Assembly (NCBI GenBank): GCA_019916065.1
Contig: CM034239.1
Location: 34,248,419 to 34,312,418, forward strand
From: Vitellaria paradoxa
Lineage: Eukaryota > Streptophyta > Magnoliopsida > Ericales > Sapotaceae
Direction: 5' to 3'
Length of the DNA stretch: 64,000 nucleotides
Position numbers and translations under genes: made by a program. The notes under the pieces are model-generated. The model had not been told where the DNA came from. It did no database searches and was given only the letters and a program-made list of their open reading frames with translations. Of the stretch, positions 34,261 to 46,273 are shown one piece after another. How positions within the stretch are numbered: position 1 is the stretch's first letter; each line of letters opens with the position of its first letter.

Positions 34261-35474
34261 AGAAGGAAAAAAAGAGTTGAGCTTTAAACACCACCCAATT
34301 GGAAAATTCCAAGTATTTTTTCTTCCTCCAAGCAACACCAAATGTCCAACCACACTTGATAAAAAAATATATATTTTTTTCTCTTTGAAAGCACATAATT
34401 TATAAGAATCATGGGAGTGTAGAGAAAGTTATTGGCGGAGAAAAAATAACTTTCACTTCACATACTTCAAAACAACTAAGGTAAGATCATGCATATACAA
34501 TAGGTAGCATGATCCAAGAATCATGCTTGCTTTTTTACTATCTAACCATATAATTTAAGAAAGGCATCGAAAGATGGATGGAGATGGGTGGCATGATCCG
34601 AGAATCATGCTAACTTTTTGACTAATTAAACAAATTATTTAAAAGATACTTTAAGCCCTTAAATCATGCTTGCTAAATAATTTGAAAGAGTTACTTTAAA
34701 GTCGTCAATGTAGGGTCTTCTTTTTTACTAATTAGCCACTTAATTTGAGAGATTGTGAGAGATGTATGGAAGATGGAAAATGAAGTTGTCGTAAAATAAG
34801 TTAGAGCTATCATTCATGAGTCAACTCAATGAGTGATAAAGTGAGTTGAAATGAGTTGAGGTGAGTCAAAGGAAAGGGTTCACCCATGGGTTAATGGGTT
34901 TGGATTGAACCAAATAGGTAATTGGGCTAGGAATTATTTGGATAAAAGTTTAGAAATTCTACATTAAACTTTCACATAAGGTAAAATTAAATCCAAAAAT
35001 CTTTCTAACTAATTTTATCATTCCAAAAATTTTCAAATCCTTAATTTTTTAGATTTTTACTATAATAAATATTACCACCACACTTAAGTAAATTAATTAA
35101 AAAAAATTTTTAAGTTATTACACTAAGGGTTAGTTCAACTGGATTAGCAAAATCTTAGATTTGTTCTCTACTAGTCATTATTTCTAAACTGATCCGTACA
35201 TCTTAAATTACCTTAAAAAAAAAAAACATAATTTATGTGTGTAAAAATCAGTTTTCTAAAATGGAATTTTTGTAGGTGTATGAGTTAACAAGTAGATTGG
35301 GGCATACCTTGGATAAAAACCTCGGGAAGATTAGACGCCAACTCCCCATAGAAGCAGTCTGGCAAAGAGCAGGGAAAGGGAAAAGCTTCTCTCTTCTTTA
35401 TTCACGGGAAATAGGAAAAATTTACTCATCAGACTGAGAAGCAGGGAACCCTGTTAGTTGAACACAGAGATGAG
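34261..35474 (+). promoter_or_regulatory. IMP1 upstream region with a duplicated hairpin
   Basis: This 1.2-kb region precedes the IMP1 ATG. At 34503 and 34587, 84 bp apart, are two copies of a roughly 39-bp unit. Each contains a perfect 7-bp inverted repeat, GCATGAT and ATCATGC, around a 6-base loop (CCAAGA and CCGAGA). A partial related sequence, AATCATGCTTGC, occurs near 34662. The last 100 bp before the ATG are purine-rich (CAGGGAAAGGGAAAAGC) and likely contain the leader. No certain TATA box. Confidence 0.45.
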
Positions 35475-35606
35475 ATGAGAATGCTTGGTTACATAGGGGG
35501 GCAATGGAGGAAGGTAGCGAGAGAAGCACTGGATCGATCGATGATTGTGGTTAAGTTCCTTTGCTTACTTCACGTCACCGACAACTACCTCGGTTCCACA
35601 ACGCTT

Positions 35607-35667
<61 letters not shown>

Positions 35668-38600
35668 CAATCATTCTGAAAAATTTCGCTGATTTTCATT
35701 TTCCCCATTTTTAAACAACGAAACTATTGAACTTGGTTGGGTTTGGTTGAGTGGTCTCAGGTTTACGGTCCCAGTATGCTCCCGACCCTGAATCTGACCG
35801 GTGACGTGGTTCTGGCCGAACGTCTTTCGACCCGGTTTGGGAAGGTGGGTCTCGGCGACATCGTCCTCGTTCGGTCACCTGAAAACCCTAGGAGGACAAT
35901 CACCAAGCGCATTTTGGGCATGGAAGGCGATACCGTTACTTTCCTGGTGGACCCCAGGAACAGTGACCGCCGTCGGACTCTAGTGGTAGATGCAAATTCT
36001 ACTTTCTACTCCAATTTCTCTATTGGGTTTTCATTTCTCATTTGAGAAAATTTCACTGAATGATTGTTTGTTCAAATTTCTCATAGGCACTATGACCAGT
36101 ATGCAGTCAAGTTCACTAATTTTGATAATTTTCCTATCTCTTTTTTTATTTTTAATCTCTCTCTGCAAACAAATATTGCGAATTGCTGAGAATCCATCTT
36201 ACCTCCCACAAAGGATACACATAATGTCAAGTCTTAGTTAAGGAACTGGTTTTCTCTTTATTTTTGATAAATAACTGGTTTTCTCCTTATTTTTCACGAA
36301 TAACTAGTTTCTGCAAGTTTCACCTGAAATAGTTAATTCATTTTACTGTAGTGTCGCTTCCATGCTGCTATTCTGGGTATACTGGGTAGTATTGGAAATC
36401 TACTTTGTTTCATCAAGATAGCCTCAATTGTTAGGACCTTTCTAGAATTTTGTTTTCTTTTTCACTTGTGTGTGTATATATAATTCAATGATACAAATCT
36501 AGGCAATCTGAAAAGATATAGTACGATTGACTTCATCAGGCAAGTATAGTGGGGCATCGAAATCAATACTCAATTTAACAAGATCTTTTATAAGAGTTAT
36601 AATGGAATATTGGCTTGGTGTAAGGAACCAATTTGCAATAATACCATTATCCTAGAATGTAACGTTAGTAACCTGTAAAGAATGTGGGCTATGTTTTGAA
36701 GAATGAAGAACCGTAAGACCAAACTACCTAGGATAGTTGTGCCTTTAAGATCCCATTTATAGCATTGAAGTCTATTTAATTTATTTATAACTTAAGCTGT
36801 AGGGAGTATGGGGCACAGGATTTAGACTTGATATGTGTATGGACATGGGACAAGTTGGAATTGCGGGATACAATAGCTAATTTTATGAATTTAATATCAT
36901 CTAAACACCAATATTATTGAATAAATACAAGTAATTTAACATTTCATTTCAAGAGTTAAATATCTTTCAATAGATATAAATAAAGTTGAGAAAACATGAA
37001 GGATTTTGGAGCTTTTGGTTACCTGATTCAGAAACCTCCCAACAGTGTTTGATTGAAATGTATAATAAAAATTTGGTCCTGTCCTGTCATGTGGCATGTC
37101 CTACATATACATTAATGTATTTGACGGATATGTGCATTTGATGTGTTTGACATGGCTATAATACCTACTTTGGAGTATCTATGTTTCATAGCTTTTGTTG
37201 TTCCATCCTTGTACTGTTTGTGGCTTGGGTATTAGTCTCAATTTGTGCTCTGTTACTCAATATGCCTTCTTGAGGCCCTTCTAGGAAGCACAATATTTTG
37301 TGGACTGGTGATAATTGTTGGAAAATATTTGTAGATATATGTATTCCTAAAATAGGAGACAACATATTCATTAAAATCTCTTTGATTGAGGGATTTGATA
37401 TAGGATAATTATTTCTTTTTCCTTTTCTGTTTAGGACATCTTGTGTATATATAGGTAGTGTTGTAATCCCTTTTGATATATGAAAAGAAATTCTTCTTTT
37501 CCTATTTTCAACATGGCATTAGAGCTTAAGGCTCTCTGGGAAAATTCTTCCATGTTTGGCCTTTATTACTAGGCATAATTTTTTAGCCTTAATTGTTGAT
37601 TCGATTCAGACCTTCTGGAAGTATCGCCACTGACAGATCGTCATCGTCACCATCGTCGTCGCCAACAGTCCAGAAAATAATCGAACCTATGTTACAGAAA
37701 CCCCCTATCGTCAATCGTGGGTGTTAATTCAGAAACCCTAGCGACTGAAGCCATCGCTGTTCTCTAGAAACACATCGACGCCAGTCAAAGGGTGTCGATC
37801 GCCGATTATGGTAGGCATCGTCTCTTCGTCGCTGTTCATCTTCAACAATAATCGCCGATTATCGCTTTTGCTGAGCCGCGTGATTGTCAATCGATCTTTC
37901 AACCGATTGTTGCTTTGGTTGGACATTGACGTGCAACCTCCAGGTTCCTTTAGTTGTCATTCATCTACGTTCACCATTGATTGGGTTGCTTGTTAGAGAC
38001 GAGTTCATCTCCAAACGTGATTACAGCGCGTTCATCTTCGAACGCAATCACATCATTTGCTAGAGGCCCAGAACGTCGACCATCATTATGGAAGCTATGA
38101 TTTCGATCTGTTTGCGTGATTACAGAATCATTGATCGTCTGTGATTGTTTATTATTGTTCACTATTCATCTACATCAGCAGCACTGTGTATTATGTCTAT
38201 GACGACCGAGACCTCTTCTTGTAACACTATAGCCCAACGTGAAGAAGTGATTGCTAATTAGTCTGCTGGGGAGTTACAACATATACAGGTTGCATAATGT
38301 CTGAATGGGAAAAATTATTTGAAATGGTCTCCACTGGTTCGAACTTTTCTTAAGAGAAAAGGAAAAAACAGTCACCTTTTGGGAACAGGGGCTGCAGAAG
38401 GGGATCCAAATTTTGCAAAATGGGATGAAGAGGATTCCATGATCATGGCGGCGTCATAGAATTCAATGTTATCAAAAATTAGTGATACCTGGATGTTCTT
38501 GCCTACTGCAAAAGATATTTGGGATTCAATTAGACAAATTTACTCCAAAAGTTCAGGATATTGCTCAAGTATATGATCTAAAAATCAAGACAACCTCCAG

Positions 38601-41600
38601 TAAGCAAGGAAGCAAATCTGTTACAGAGTATGCAAATTACCTTAAAGGTCTATGGCAGGAGTTAGATCATTACTGGTGCATAGAGATAAAGTATACTGAG
38701 GATGCAACAGCACTGAAAAATTTTATTGAGAAAGATCGGGTATATGAATTTTTTGCTGGCCTTGACATTGAATTTGATTAGGTTAGGGTTCAAATTTTGG
38801 GCAAAGAAGAAGTGCTTTTTTTGAATGAAGTTGTTTCTATTATTCTGGGGAAGAGAGTAGTTAGTGGGTAATGCTTGAACCCCAAATCCCTGATAGCTTG
38901 GCGATGCTGACTAATGGATTAAATAGCCGAGGGCAGCAACCAAACAATGAGAATGTGAAAGCTGAATTGTCCAAAACAATGTGTGATGACAGTCATGACA
39001 ACTCGTGAGACAGGCTGTGGTGTACTTATTGTAAGAAATCGGGGCATACCAAGGAGAAATGCTGGAAACTACATGGAAAGCCTTCTACATCAAGTAAAGA
39101 TTGGGAATACGAAGGTGGACGACAAAGAAATAAGAGATAGGGGCAAGCAAACCTAATAGTTACTCAGTAGGAAGAAGAAAAGGATCAAGGAAAAAAAGAA
39201 CTTAGCATAGGAGATATTGAGAAGCTACAAGACCTATTGGTAACCGTTAAAAGCTTTAAATCCCTGGCACCTGTTCGTTGGCACATTTAGGTAAATTTTC
39301 ACTTTCACATGGTTTAAATGTCTCAGATAGTTCATTTATGAATTCTTGGATTATTGACTCAGGAGTAATAGACCATATGACACACTATTCCCCTAAAGTT
39401 AGTACATATAACCCTTGTCCTAGCAATAGAAAAATAGCTACTGCAGATGGTTCATTAACCACTATAGCAGGTGTTGGAGATGTCAAGATTAGTCTCTTTT
39501 TTATTCTTAAGAATATACTCCATGTTCCAAAACTATCCCCTAATCTTGTGTCTATAAATAAACTCTCCCATGACTTGGACTGCAAAATAACATTTTTTCC
39601 CACTCACTGTGGATTATAGGACGAGGGTTTGGGGATAATGATTGGTCATGCTAAGGAGAAGGATGGAATGTTCTACGTTGAAGTACCTGAAAACCTGAGT
39701 GTTAGCAAGTTCAAATCACCTCTATCATTTCTTCCTGGGCATTCTCATGTCAATAAAGATCAAATATGGCTTTACCATCAAAGACTTGGACATCCTTCCT
39801 AAGGAATTCTCAAACTTATGTTTCCTTTGTTATTGAAAGGGCTAAATAGTGTGAATTTTCATTGTGATATTTATAAACTCGCAAAACACAGACGTGTAAG
39901 TTTTCCATTCAGTAATAAAAGTAGCCATATTTCTTTTGCATTGATACATAGTGACATATGGGGTCCATCCACTATTCTAAATGTTTCTGGTGCTAGATGG
40001 TTTGTTTCTTTCATTGATGATTACAGTAGAGTTACTTGGATTTTCTTGCTAAAATCTAAATTTGATGTAAGTAGTGTCTTTCCCAATTTTCATAACATGA
40101 TCAAAACTCAGTTTGGGGTTCAAATCAAAAGGTTTGGGTCAAACAATGCTAGGCATTATTTCAATTAAAATTTGTCATCATATTTCCTAAGAGAAGGGAT
40201 CATTCATGAATCCTGTGTGTAAATACCTCATAACAGAATGAAGTAGCAGAAAGGAAAAATGGTCACTTGCTAGTTGCCACAACCCTAGCATTTCTGTTCC
40301 AAAACAATGTGCCAAAATATTATTGGGGGAAATCCATTCTTACAGCTACACATCTTATAAATAGATTACCATCAAGAGTTTTGGGATTTAAAAGCCCTAT
40401 GGATACACTCTTTCAATTTTACCCTGATCTTCAGACTACAAATCATCTTGTGCCTAAAATATTTGGTTGTGTGTCGTTTGTTTATATCCACAGTCAAAAT
40501 AGAGGGAAACTAGACCTCAGAGCGGTAAACTGTGTTTTGGTGGGATATTCTTCAACAAAAAAGGGGCAAAAATGCTATCATCTTCCTACCAAAAAAACCT
40601 GTCTCTACAGATGTCACCTTTGTTGAATATGAGTCGTACTTTCCTACACCTTATCTTTAGGGGGAGACAATATTTTTGAAAAATAAGGATAGAGATTTTT
40701 TCCTTCTTGATTTGCCTCTATCTACTTAAAAAGGATCCGAGTCCGTATCTTCTTAGAACCAACATCCTTGTCAAGATTAGCCTCAACCCATGATTAGAAG
40801 TGATGACACTGTTGATAACCCACGGTTCTCTCAGGTATATTCGAGTAGGAAGAATCCAATTCCTGAACCAGTGCAAGTCTAAGAATTAGACTCTAACTCT
40901 GGAAATGAGGTAACATTTTCTAGTCATTCTTTTCTAGTTGGACTTATATCTGATATTAATTTGCCTACTGCTACTAGAAAAGGAACTAGGAAATGTACTA
41001 AAAACCCATTATATCTGTTCTCACATTTTGTGTCCTTTGAAAAATGTTCATCATCTCATAGGAGCTTTCTCACGAGCTTTAAACACTATGTCTATTTCTA
41101 CCACACTATCTAAGGCTTGGCCTGTGAACATTAGAGAAACGCCATGAATGTTGAAATGCAGGCTTTAAAAAAGAACTAGACTTGAGATGTGGTGGACTTA
41201 CTTGAAGGAAAATGGCCAGTGGGATGCAAGTGGATTTTCACAGTAAAGTATAATGCAGATGGCACACTTGAAAGGTATAAAGGAAGACTTTTGGCTAAGG
41301 GATACTCTCAAACTTATGGGATAGACTATCAAGAAACATTTGGTCCTATTGCGAAGATGAATATAGTCAGAATTTTGTTGTCCTTAGCTGTTAACTATAA
41401 TTGACACTTGCAACAATTTGATGTGAAGGCCTTTTTGCATGGGGATCTAGAGGAGGAAATCTATATGGAAATTTCACCTGATTTTCGTGGGAATCTGACA
41501 TCTAATAAAGTGTGTAGGCTTAAAAAGGTATTGTATGGACTAAAGTAGTCTCTAAGAGCTTGGTTTGGAAGATTCACTAAAGTAATGTTAGTTATGGGAT

Positions 41601-44600
41601 ATAAACAAAGCCAAAGAGACCATGCACTCTTCATCAAGCACTTGGACTTAGGGAGAGTTACAATTTTGCTAGTATGTGTTGATGATATAATATTGACAAG
41701 AAATGATGAGAAGGAAAGGCAAAATCTGAAACAAAGTTTGGCAAAAGAGTTTGAAATTAAAGACTTAGGAAGATTGAAATACTTTCTAGGAATCAAAGTG
41801 GCACACTCAAGACAGGTAATCTTTATCTCTCAGCAGAAGTATATTGTTGACCTTTTAAAAGATACAAGGAAGTTAGAATATAAACTAGCAAGTACGCCAA
41901 TAGATTCCAACCATAGACTTGGAGAGGCAGAATGGGATGTTGCTGTTGACAACGAAATGTATTAGAGATTGGTTGGGAGACTTATTTACTTATCTCACAC
42001 TAGGCATGACATTGCCTATGTTATGAGTGTAGTAAGCCAGTTCATGTACAACTCTAAAGAAGTTCATTTGCAGGTAGTTTATAGGGTATTGCACTACCTT
42101 AAAGGAATTCTGGGAAAAGGTATTTTATTCCGAAAAAATGCTGGACTTATACTAGAAGTATGCACAGATGCCGATTATGCTGAGACAGTAACTGATAGAA
42201 GATCTACCACTGGGTATTATACTTTTCTTGGTGGGAATTTAGTTACATGGAGGAGTAAAAAAATAAAATATGGTGGCAAGGTCAAGTGCTGAATCAAAAT
42301 TTTGAGCAATGGCACAAAGCTGCTATGGTTGAAGATTATCTTGGAAGATTTGAAGATTAAGTGGGAGGGTCCTATTAGACTTTATTGTGATAACAAATTT
42401 GCAATCAGTATTGCACATAATCCAGTGCAGCATGATAGAACCAAACACATTGATATGGATAGGCACTTCATCAAAGAAAAACTAGACAGTAGTTTAATTT
42501 GTACACCTTATGTTTCCACTAACTCGCAACTAGCAAATGTTTTTACTAAGGGTTTGAGTAACCCCATGTTACAAACAATTGTTACCAATTTGGGAATGGA
42601 TAATATCTATCACCAACTTGAGGGGGAGTGTTGGAAAATATATGCAGATATATGTATTTCTAAAATAGGAGATAGCGTATTCATTAAAATCTCTTTGATT
42701 GAGGGATTTGATATAGGATAATTATTTCTTTTTCCCTTTTTTGTTTAGGACATCTTTTGTATATATAGGGAGTGCTGTAATCCCTTTTGATATATAAAAA
42801 GAAATTCTTCTTCTCCTATTGTCCCTATTAGACTTTATTGTGATAACAAATTTGCAATCAGTATTGCACATAATCCAGTGCAGCATGACAGAACCAAACA
42901 CATTGATATGGATAGGCACTTCATCAAAGAAAAACTAGACAGTAGTTTAATTTGTACACCTTATGTTTCCACTAACTACCAACTAGCAAATGTTTTTACT
43001 AAGGGTTTGAGTAATCCCATGTTACAAACAATTGTTACCAATTTGGGAATGGATAATATCTATCACCAACTTGAGGGGGAGTGTTGGAAAATATATGCAG
43101 ATATATGTATTTCTAAAATAGGAGATAGCGTATTCATTAAAATCTCTTTGATTGAGGGATTTGATATAGGATAATTATTTCTTTTTCCCTTTTTTGTTTA
43201 GGACATCTTTTGTATATATAGGGAGTGCTGTAATCCCTTTTGATATATAAAAAGAAATTCTTCTTCTCCTATTTTCCCTATTCGACTTTATTGTGATAAC
43301 AAATTTGCAATCAGTATTGCACATAATCCAGTGCAGCATGACAGAATCAAACACATTGATATGGATAGGCACTTCATCAAAGAAAAACTAGACAGTAGTT
43401 TAATTTGTACACCTTATGTTTCCACTAACTCCCAACTAGCAAATGTTTTTACTAAGGGTTTGAGTAACCCCATGTTACAAACAATTGTTACCAATTTGGG
43501 AATGGATAATATCTATCACCAACTTGAGGGGGGGGTGTTGGAAAATATATGCAGATATATGTATTTCTAAAATAGGAGATAGCGTATTCATTAAAATCTC
43601 TTTGATTGAGGGATTTGATATAAGATAATTATTTCTTTTTCCCTTTTTTGTTTAGGACATCTTTTGTATATATAGGGAGTGCTGTAATCCCTTTTGATAT
43701 ATAAAAAGAAATTCTTCTTCTCCTATTTTCCCTATTAGACTTTATTGTGATAACAAATTTGCAATCAGTATTGCACATAATCCAGTGCAGCATGACAGAA
43801 CCAAACACATTGATATGGATAGGCACTTCATCAAAGAAAAACTAGATAGTAGTTTAATTTGTACACCTTATGTTTCCACTAACTCCCAACTAGCAATTGT
43901 TTTTACTAAGGGTTTGAGTAACCCCATGTTACAAACAATTGTTACAATTTGGGAATGGATAATATCTATCACCAACTTGAGGGGGAGTGTTGGAAAATAT
44001 ATGCAGATATATGTATTTCTAAAATAGGAGATAGCGTATTCATTAAAATCTCTTTGATTGAGGGATTTGATATAGGATAATTATTTCTTTTTCCCTTTTT
44101 TGTTTAGGACATCTTTTGTATATATAGGGAGTGCTGTAATCCCTTTTGATATATAAAAAGAAATTCTTCTTCTCCTATTTTCAACAATAATGTTGGTTGA
44201 TGAAGCATTGTGTTCTACTTGTGAAGAAACCACAAATTTGAACTTAATACTACGAGGAAAAAGAAACATGAATGGATTTCTGATGCAAAGCTTGACCAAA
44301 TATAGTCGATAAACTACCACCACTATAATTAGGAATCTAACTTGAACCTTTCACCTAATAGTAATCAAGCATATGCTAATAAACTTTTTATGCAAAAGAC
44401 TATCAATAATTTTTATTTTTTGTTTCTTTTCCATCGGTCATTTCATTGATACATGCTTTTTACAGATATGAGGTAATTGTTGTGGAACTACATCTCTTTA
44501 GGATCTTCAAGTCCTTCCTAGATTTTCTTTATATTAGATTGTTGAAGAGATTTATCTTTTAATTTTTGAATGTGGTATAGGTGCCAGAGGGGCATGTTTG

Positions 44601-45008
44601 GATTCAGGGGGATAATATTTATGCATCTAAGGATTCTCGTCATTTTGGTCCTGTTCCTTATGGCCTTATTAAGGGCAAGGTGTGTGGTCGAGTAAGTATC
44701 GCTTCTTATAATTGGTTGGTTCGTTGGGTTAGCTTCTTTTCTTCCCTGCTGCAAAAATTGTCACGGATTCAGCTTTAATTCATGAAGAAATTAAGAATGT
44801 GAGTCATGTGATTAGGCACTGCGAAGTTTACAGAGATTCATTAAAATCGGCTTTCGAGGTTCTTTCATAGGAGCATTGTCCACAATTTTAAAATTAAACC
44901 TTTAATTATTTTTTGTACTTATTTTAGTTAAATTTTTGTTTATTCTGAATTCATTTATTTTGTCTACAGGTTTGGCCACCTGATGGGTTTGGGTCTTTGG
45001 GAGAATGA
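35475..45008 (+). CDS. IMP1: Mitochondrial inner membrane protease subunit 1
   Basis: A signal peptidase-type S26 serine protease that removes bipartite presequences from proteins exported to the mitochondrial intermembrane space. The four exons are 35475-35606, 35761-35985, 44581-44691 and 44970-45008. All borders are GT-AG in phase 0, giving 168 residues. A hydrophobic N-terminal segment lies at residues 22-43. The catalytic serine is Ser49 in GPSMLPT. The general-base lysine is Lys93 in [12 protein letters not shown]. The last conserved box is [17 protein letters not shown] (exon 3). The tail [12 protein letters not shown] comes from the 39-bp last exon. ATG 35475 is chosen because the ATG at 35470 meets TGA two codons on. 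Intron 2 is 8.6 kb because a copia element inserted there, yet both splice sites are intact. Reading through exon 3 without the last intron gives a spurious longer tail. Arabidopsis At1g53530 is, from memory, the nearest relative. Confidence 0.93.
35613..35667. repeat. (CT)n(TA)n compound microsatellite in IMP1 intron 1
   Basis: About 14 CT units run directly into about 13 TA units within the 154-bp first intron, immediately after its GTATGT donor. The run makes up about a third of the intron. Confidence 0.92.
35986..37315 (+). other. 5' part of IMP1 intron 2
   Basis: About 1.3 kb of ordinary AT-rich intron before the copia element. Open frames here are short and unlike any protein family I know. 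No second gene is supported. Confidence 0.6.
37316..37513 (+). repeat. 5' LTR of the copia element
   Basis: 198 bp, from TGTTGGAAAATATTTGTAG to CCTATTTTCAACA, with TG/CA ends and a TGTATATATAG promoter-like box. By eye it differs from the 3' LTR at about 13 positions (around 7%), with six differences in the first 60 bp. Confidence 0.95.
37514..37525 (+). other. Copia primer-binding site
   Basis: TGGCATTAGAGC immediately follows the 5' LTR. It matches the usual initiator-methionine tRNA site (TGGTATCAGAGC) at 10 of 12 positions. Both differences are transitions. Confidence 0.85.
38193..42628 (+). pseudogene. Copia gag-pol polyprotein, degenerate
   Basis: Gag starts near ATG 38193 and holds [18 protein letters not shown] and a retrotran_gag block ending GLDIEFD. 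A CX2CX4HX4C zinc knuckle ([14 protein letters not shown]) lies at about 39018-39060. Protease has [12 protein letters not shown] (about 39350), with DSGV replacing the common DSGA. Integrase has [16 protein letters not shown] and [12 protein letters not shown]; the expected third acidic region is altered ([10 protein letters not shown]). RT has [36 protein letters not shown] and the catalytic CVDDIIL. RNase H has VCTDADYAE and [15 protein letters not shown]. About twenty stops and frameshifts are scattered through it, so it makes no full protein. Confidence 0.93.
42371..44186 (+). repeat. Four-copy tandem array of RNaseH tail plus LTR
   Basis: Units start at 42371, 42824, 43277 and 43731, a period of 453-454 bp. 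Each runs from CCTATTAGACTTTATTGTG in the RNase H domain, through [10 protein letters not shown] and the polypurine tract (TTGAGGGGGAG), and across an LTR. The first three LTR copies start at 42629, 43082 and 43536 and stop a few bases short of the CA end. Only the fourth (43988-44186) is complete. Copies differ by only a few bases, and the repeat junctions lie at CCTATT, which occurs both in the RNase H region and near the LTR end. Confidence 0.95.
43988..44186 (+). repeat. 3' LTR of the copia element
   Basis: 199 bp, from TGTTGGAAAATATATGCAG to CCTATTTTCAACA, followed directly by the ATAAT target duplication. It is the only 3' copy with a complete CA terminus. Confidence 0.95.
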
Positions 45009-46273
45009 ATGTACAAATATTATATTTCAAGGCGTGTACACTTGGCTAATTGTTTCATAAATCATCACTTGGTTATTATCTTCTTTTCCCGTTATTTTGC
45101 ATTTGACAATACATCATTAGTTTGTCATCTCCTTTTTCCGCTTATGATTTTGCATTTGACAATATGCTTTCGTCTTAGACTATAATATTAGACACCTGGG
45201 GTGACCGGGAAAGCTATTTCTTGATTTGGTGCCCGGTTGTTCTGTGGATGATGAGGAAGTCTCTTCCTTCACTCTGTGATGTTTGATAGCTCTGCTTTTT
45301 ACCCAAGTTGAAGTTCTCCAGTGGTCTTCAACATTGTAGCTTGAATGGAAATTGCGTTGGGTCATTCATTATATCCCATAGCTGGAAAAGGAGTTTTTGG
45401 CCCAAATAATACTATTTTTTGGGAATATTCTTCAAAACTAATTCCCGTTCGGGGAAAGTAGCCATACCATGGATTGTTTCATTCCTTCTTTGTGGCAGCT
45501 AGTTATATCTTGCTGGAAGTTGCTGAATTATATTTCTTTCTTACTTGGGATCTATTCTTGTATTTGGAGGTATGCTCTAAAAAATATGTAATGGAATGCA
45601 TTTTCCATTTCAAAGCACGTATCAATAAGTTGCATCAAGGTTGATCCACTATTCTATGATCCTATAAGAAAGCAACTAAAGAATCAGCGATTGTGAGGTA
45701 ACGTCATTAGTGATTCAAGGTTGTGTTTGTATTTATGTAATTGAAAGTAAGGGATTTAATCCCCTAGTATTATTTGCCTAAGACGAATTTGAATGGTTTA
45801 ATATAATGAATTGTAATAAATTTGGAACCAGTACAAAAAATTTAGTTTTGAAATCTTTAATCCTAGTAGTTGTTCTTGCTTTTTATTTGAGAAAAAAAAG
45901 TGGCTTGGCTTTATTATTTTAGTAGTGATTTTTAAACTAAAACTTTCTCATATTTTAACTAAATGGAATCGCAAAACTGTTGGTTCGAAATTTATAGGTA
46001 TTCGAACATAGTAGTAAGGGTGCATTTGGTATGAGGATAGAAATTAACCAGGTAAGTACCCATAAAAATATAGTAACCAAACGAGGTGATGGAGAGATAC
46101 AGGAGACGAAGTCGAGTCGACGACAGATGCGATGACACTTCGGATTTCCGAGTCAAGCGGTGACCAGCAGCCCCTTGACCCTTCGGTTCCTCTGGTTCTC
46201 AATAGCCCCGTCAGCGCGGGGTTCAGGCAAGTTCTAGGGCAAAGAAGATGATGATAGGACAATTCAATATTTG
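45009..46273 (+). other. IMP1 3' flank with a GC-richer island
   Basis: The first ~800 bp, T-rich and with long stretches of mixed composition, probably includes the IMP1 3' untranslated region. At about 46080-46255 base composition rises well above the surroundings (GTCGAGTCGACGACAGATG, GCCCCGTCAGCGCGGGGTTC). Both strands have frames of 50-70 codons there, none from a family I recognise. It may be a gene fragment captured by, or left beside, the adjacent MITE-like elements. Confidence 0.4.

Larger units (their letters stand above)
37316..44186 (+). mobile_element. Ty1/copia LTR retrotransposon in IMP1 intron 2
   Basis: The element is flanked by the 5-bp target duplication ATAAT (37311-37315 and 44187-44191). 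It has a 198-bp 5' LTR, a primer-binding site, degenerate gag-pol in the order gag, PR, INT, RT, RH typical of copia, a polypurine tract and a 3' LTR. Its 3' end is abnormal: the RNase H tail plus LTR is repeated four times in tandem. It reads in the same direction as IMP1. Numerous stops make it non-autonomous. Confidence 0.95.

Noticed and set aside
42722..44323. Repeated minus-strand frames starting [14 protein letters not shown]
   Set aside because: They are reverse-strand shadows of the four tandem RNaseH-LTR units, identical because the DNA is repeated.
44581..44778. Longer C-terminus read directly through IMP1 exon 3
   Set aside because: A CGA-GTAAGT donor and a downstream acceptor give [14 protein letters not shown], which fits the family. 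The read-through tail does not.
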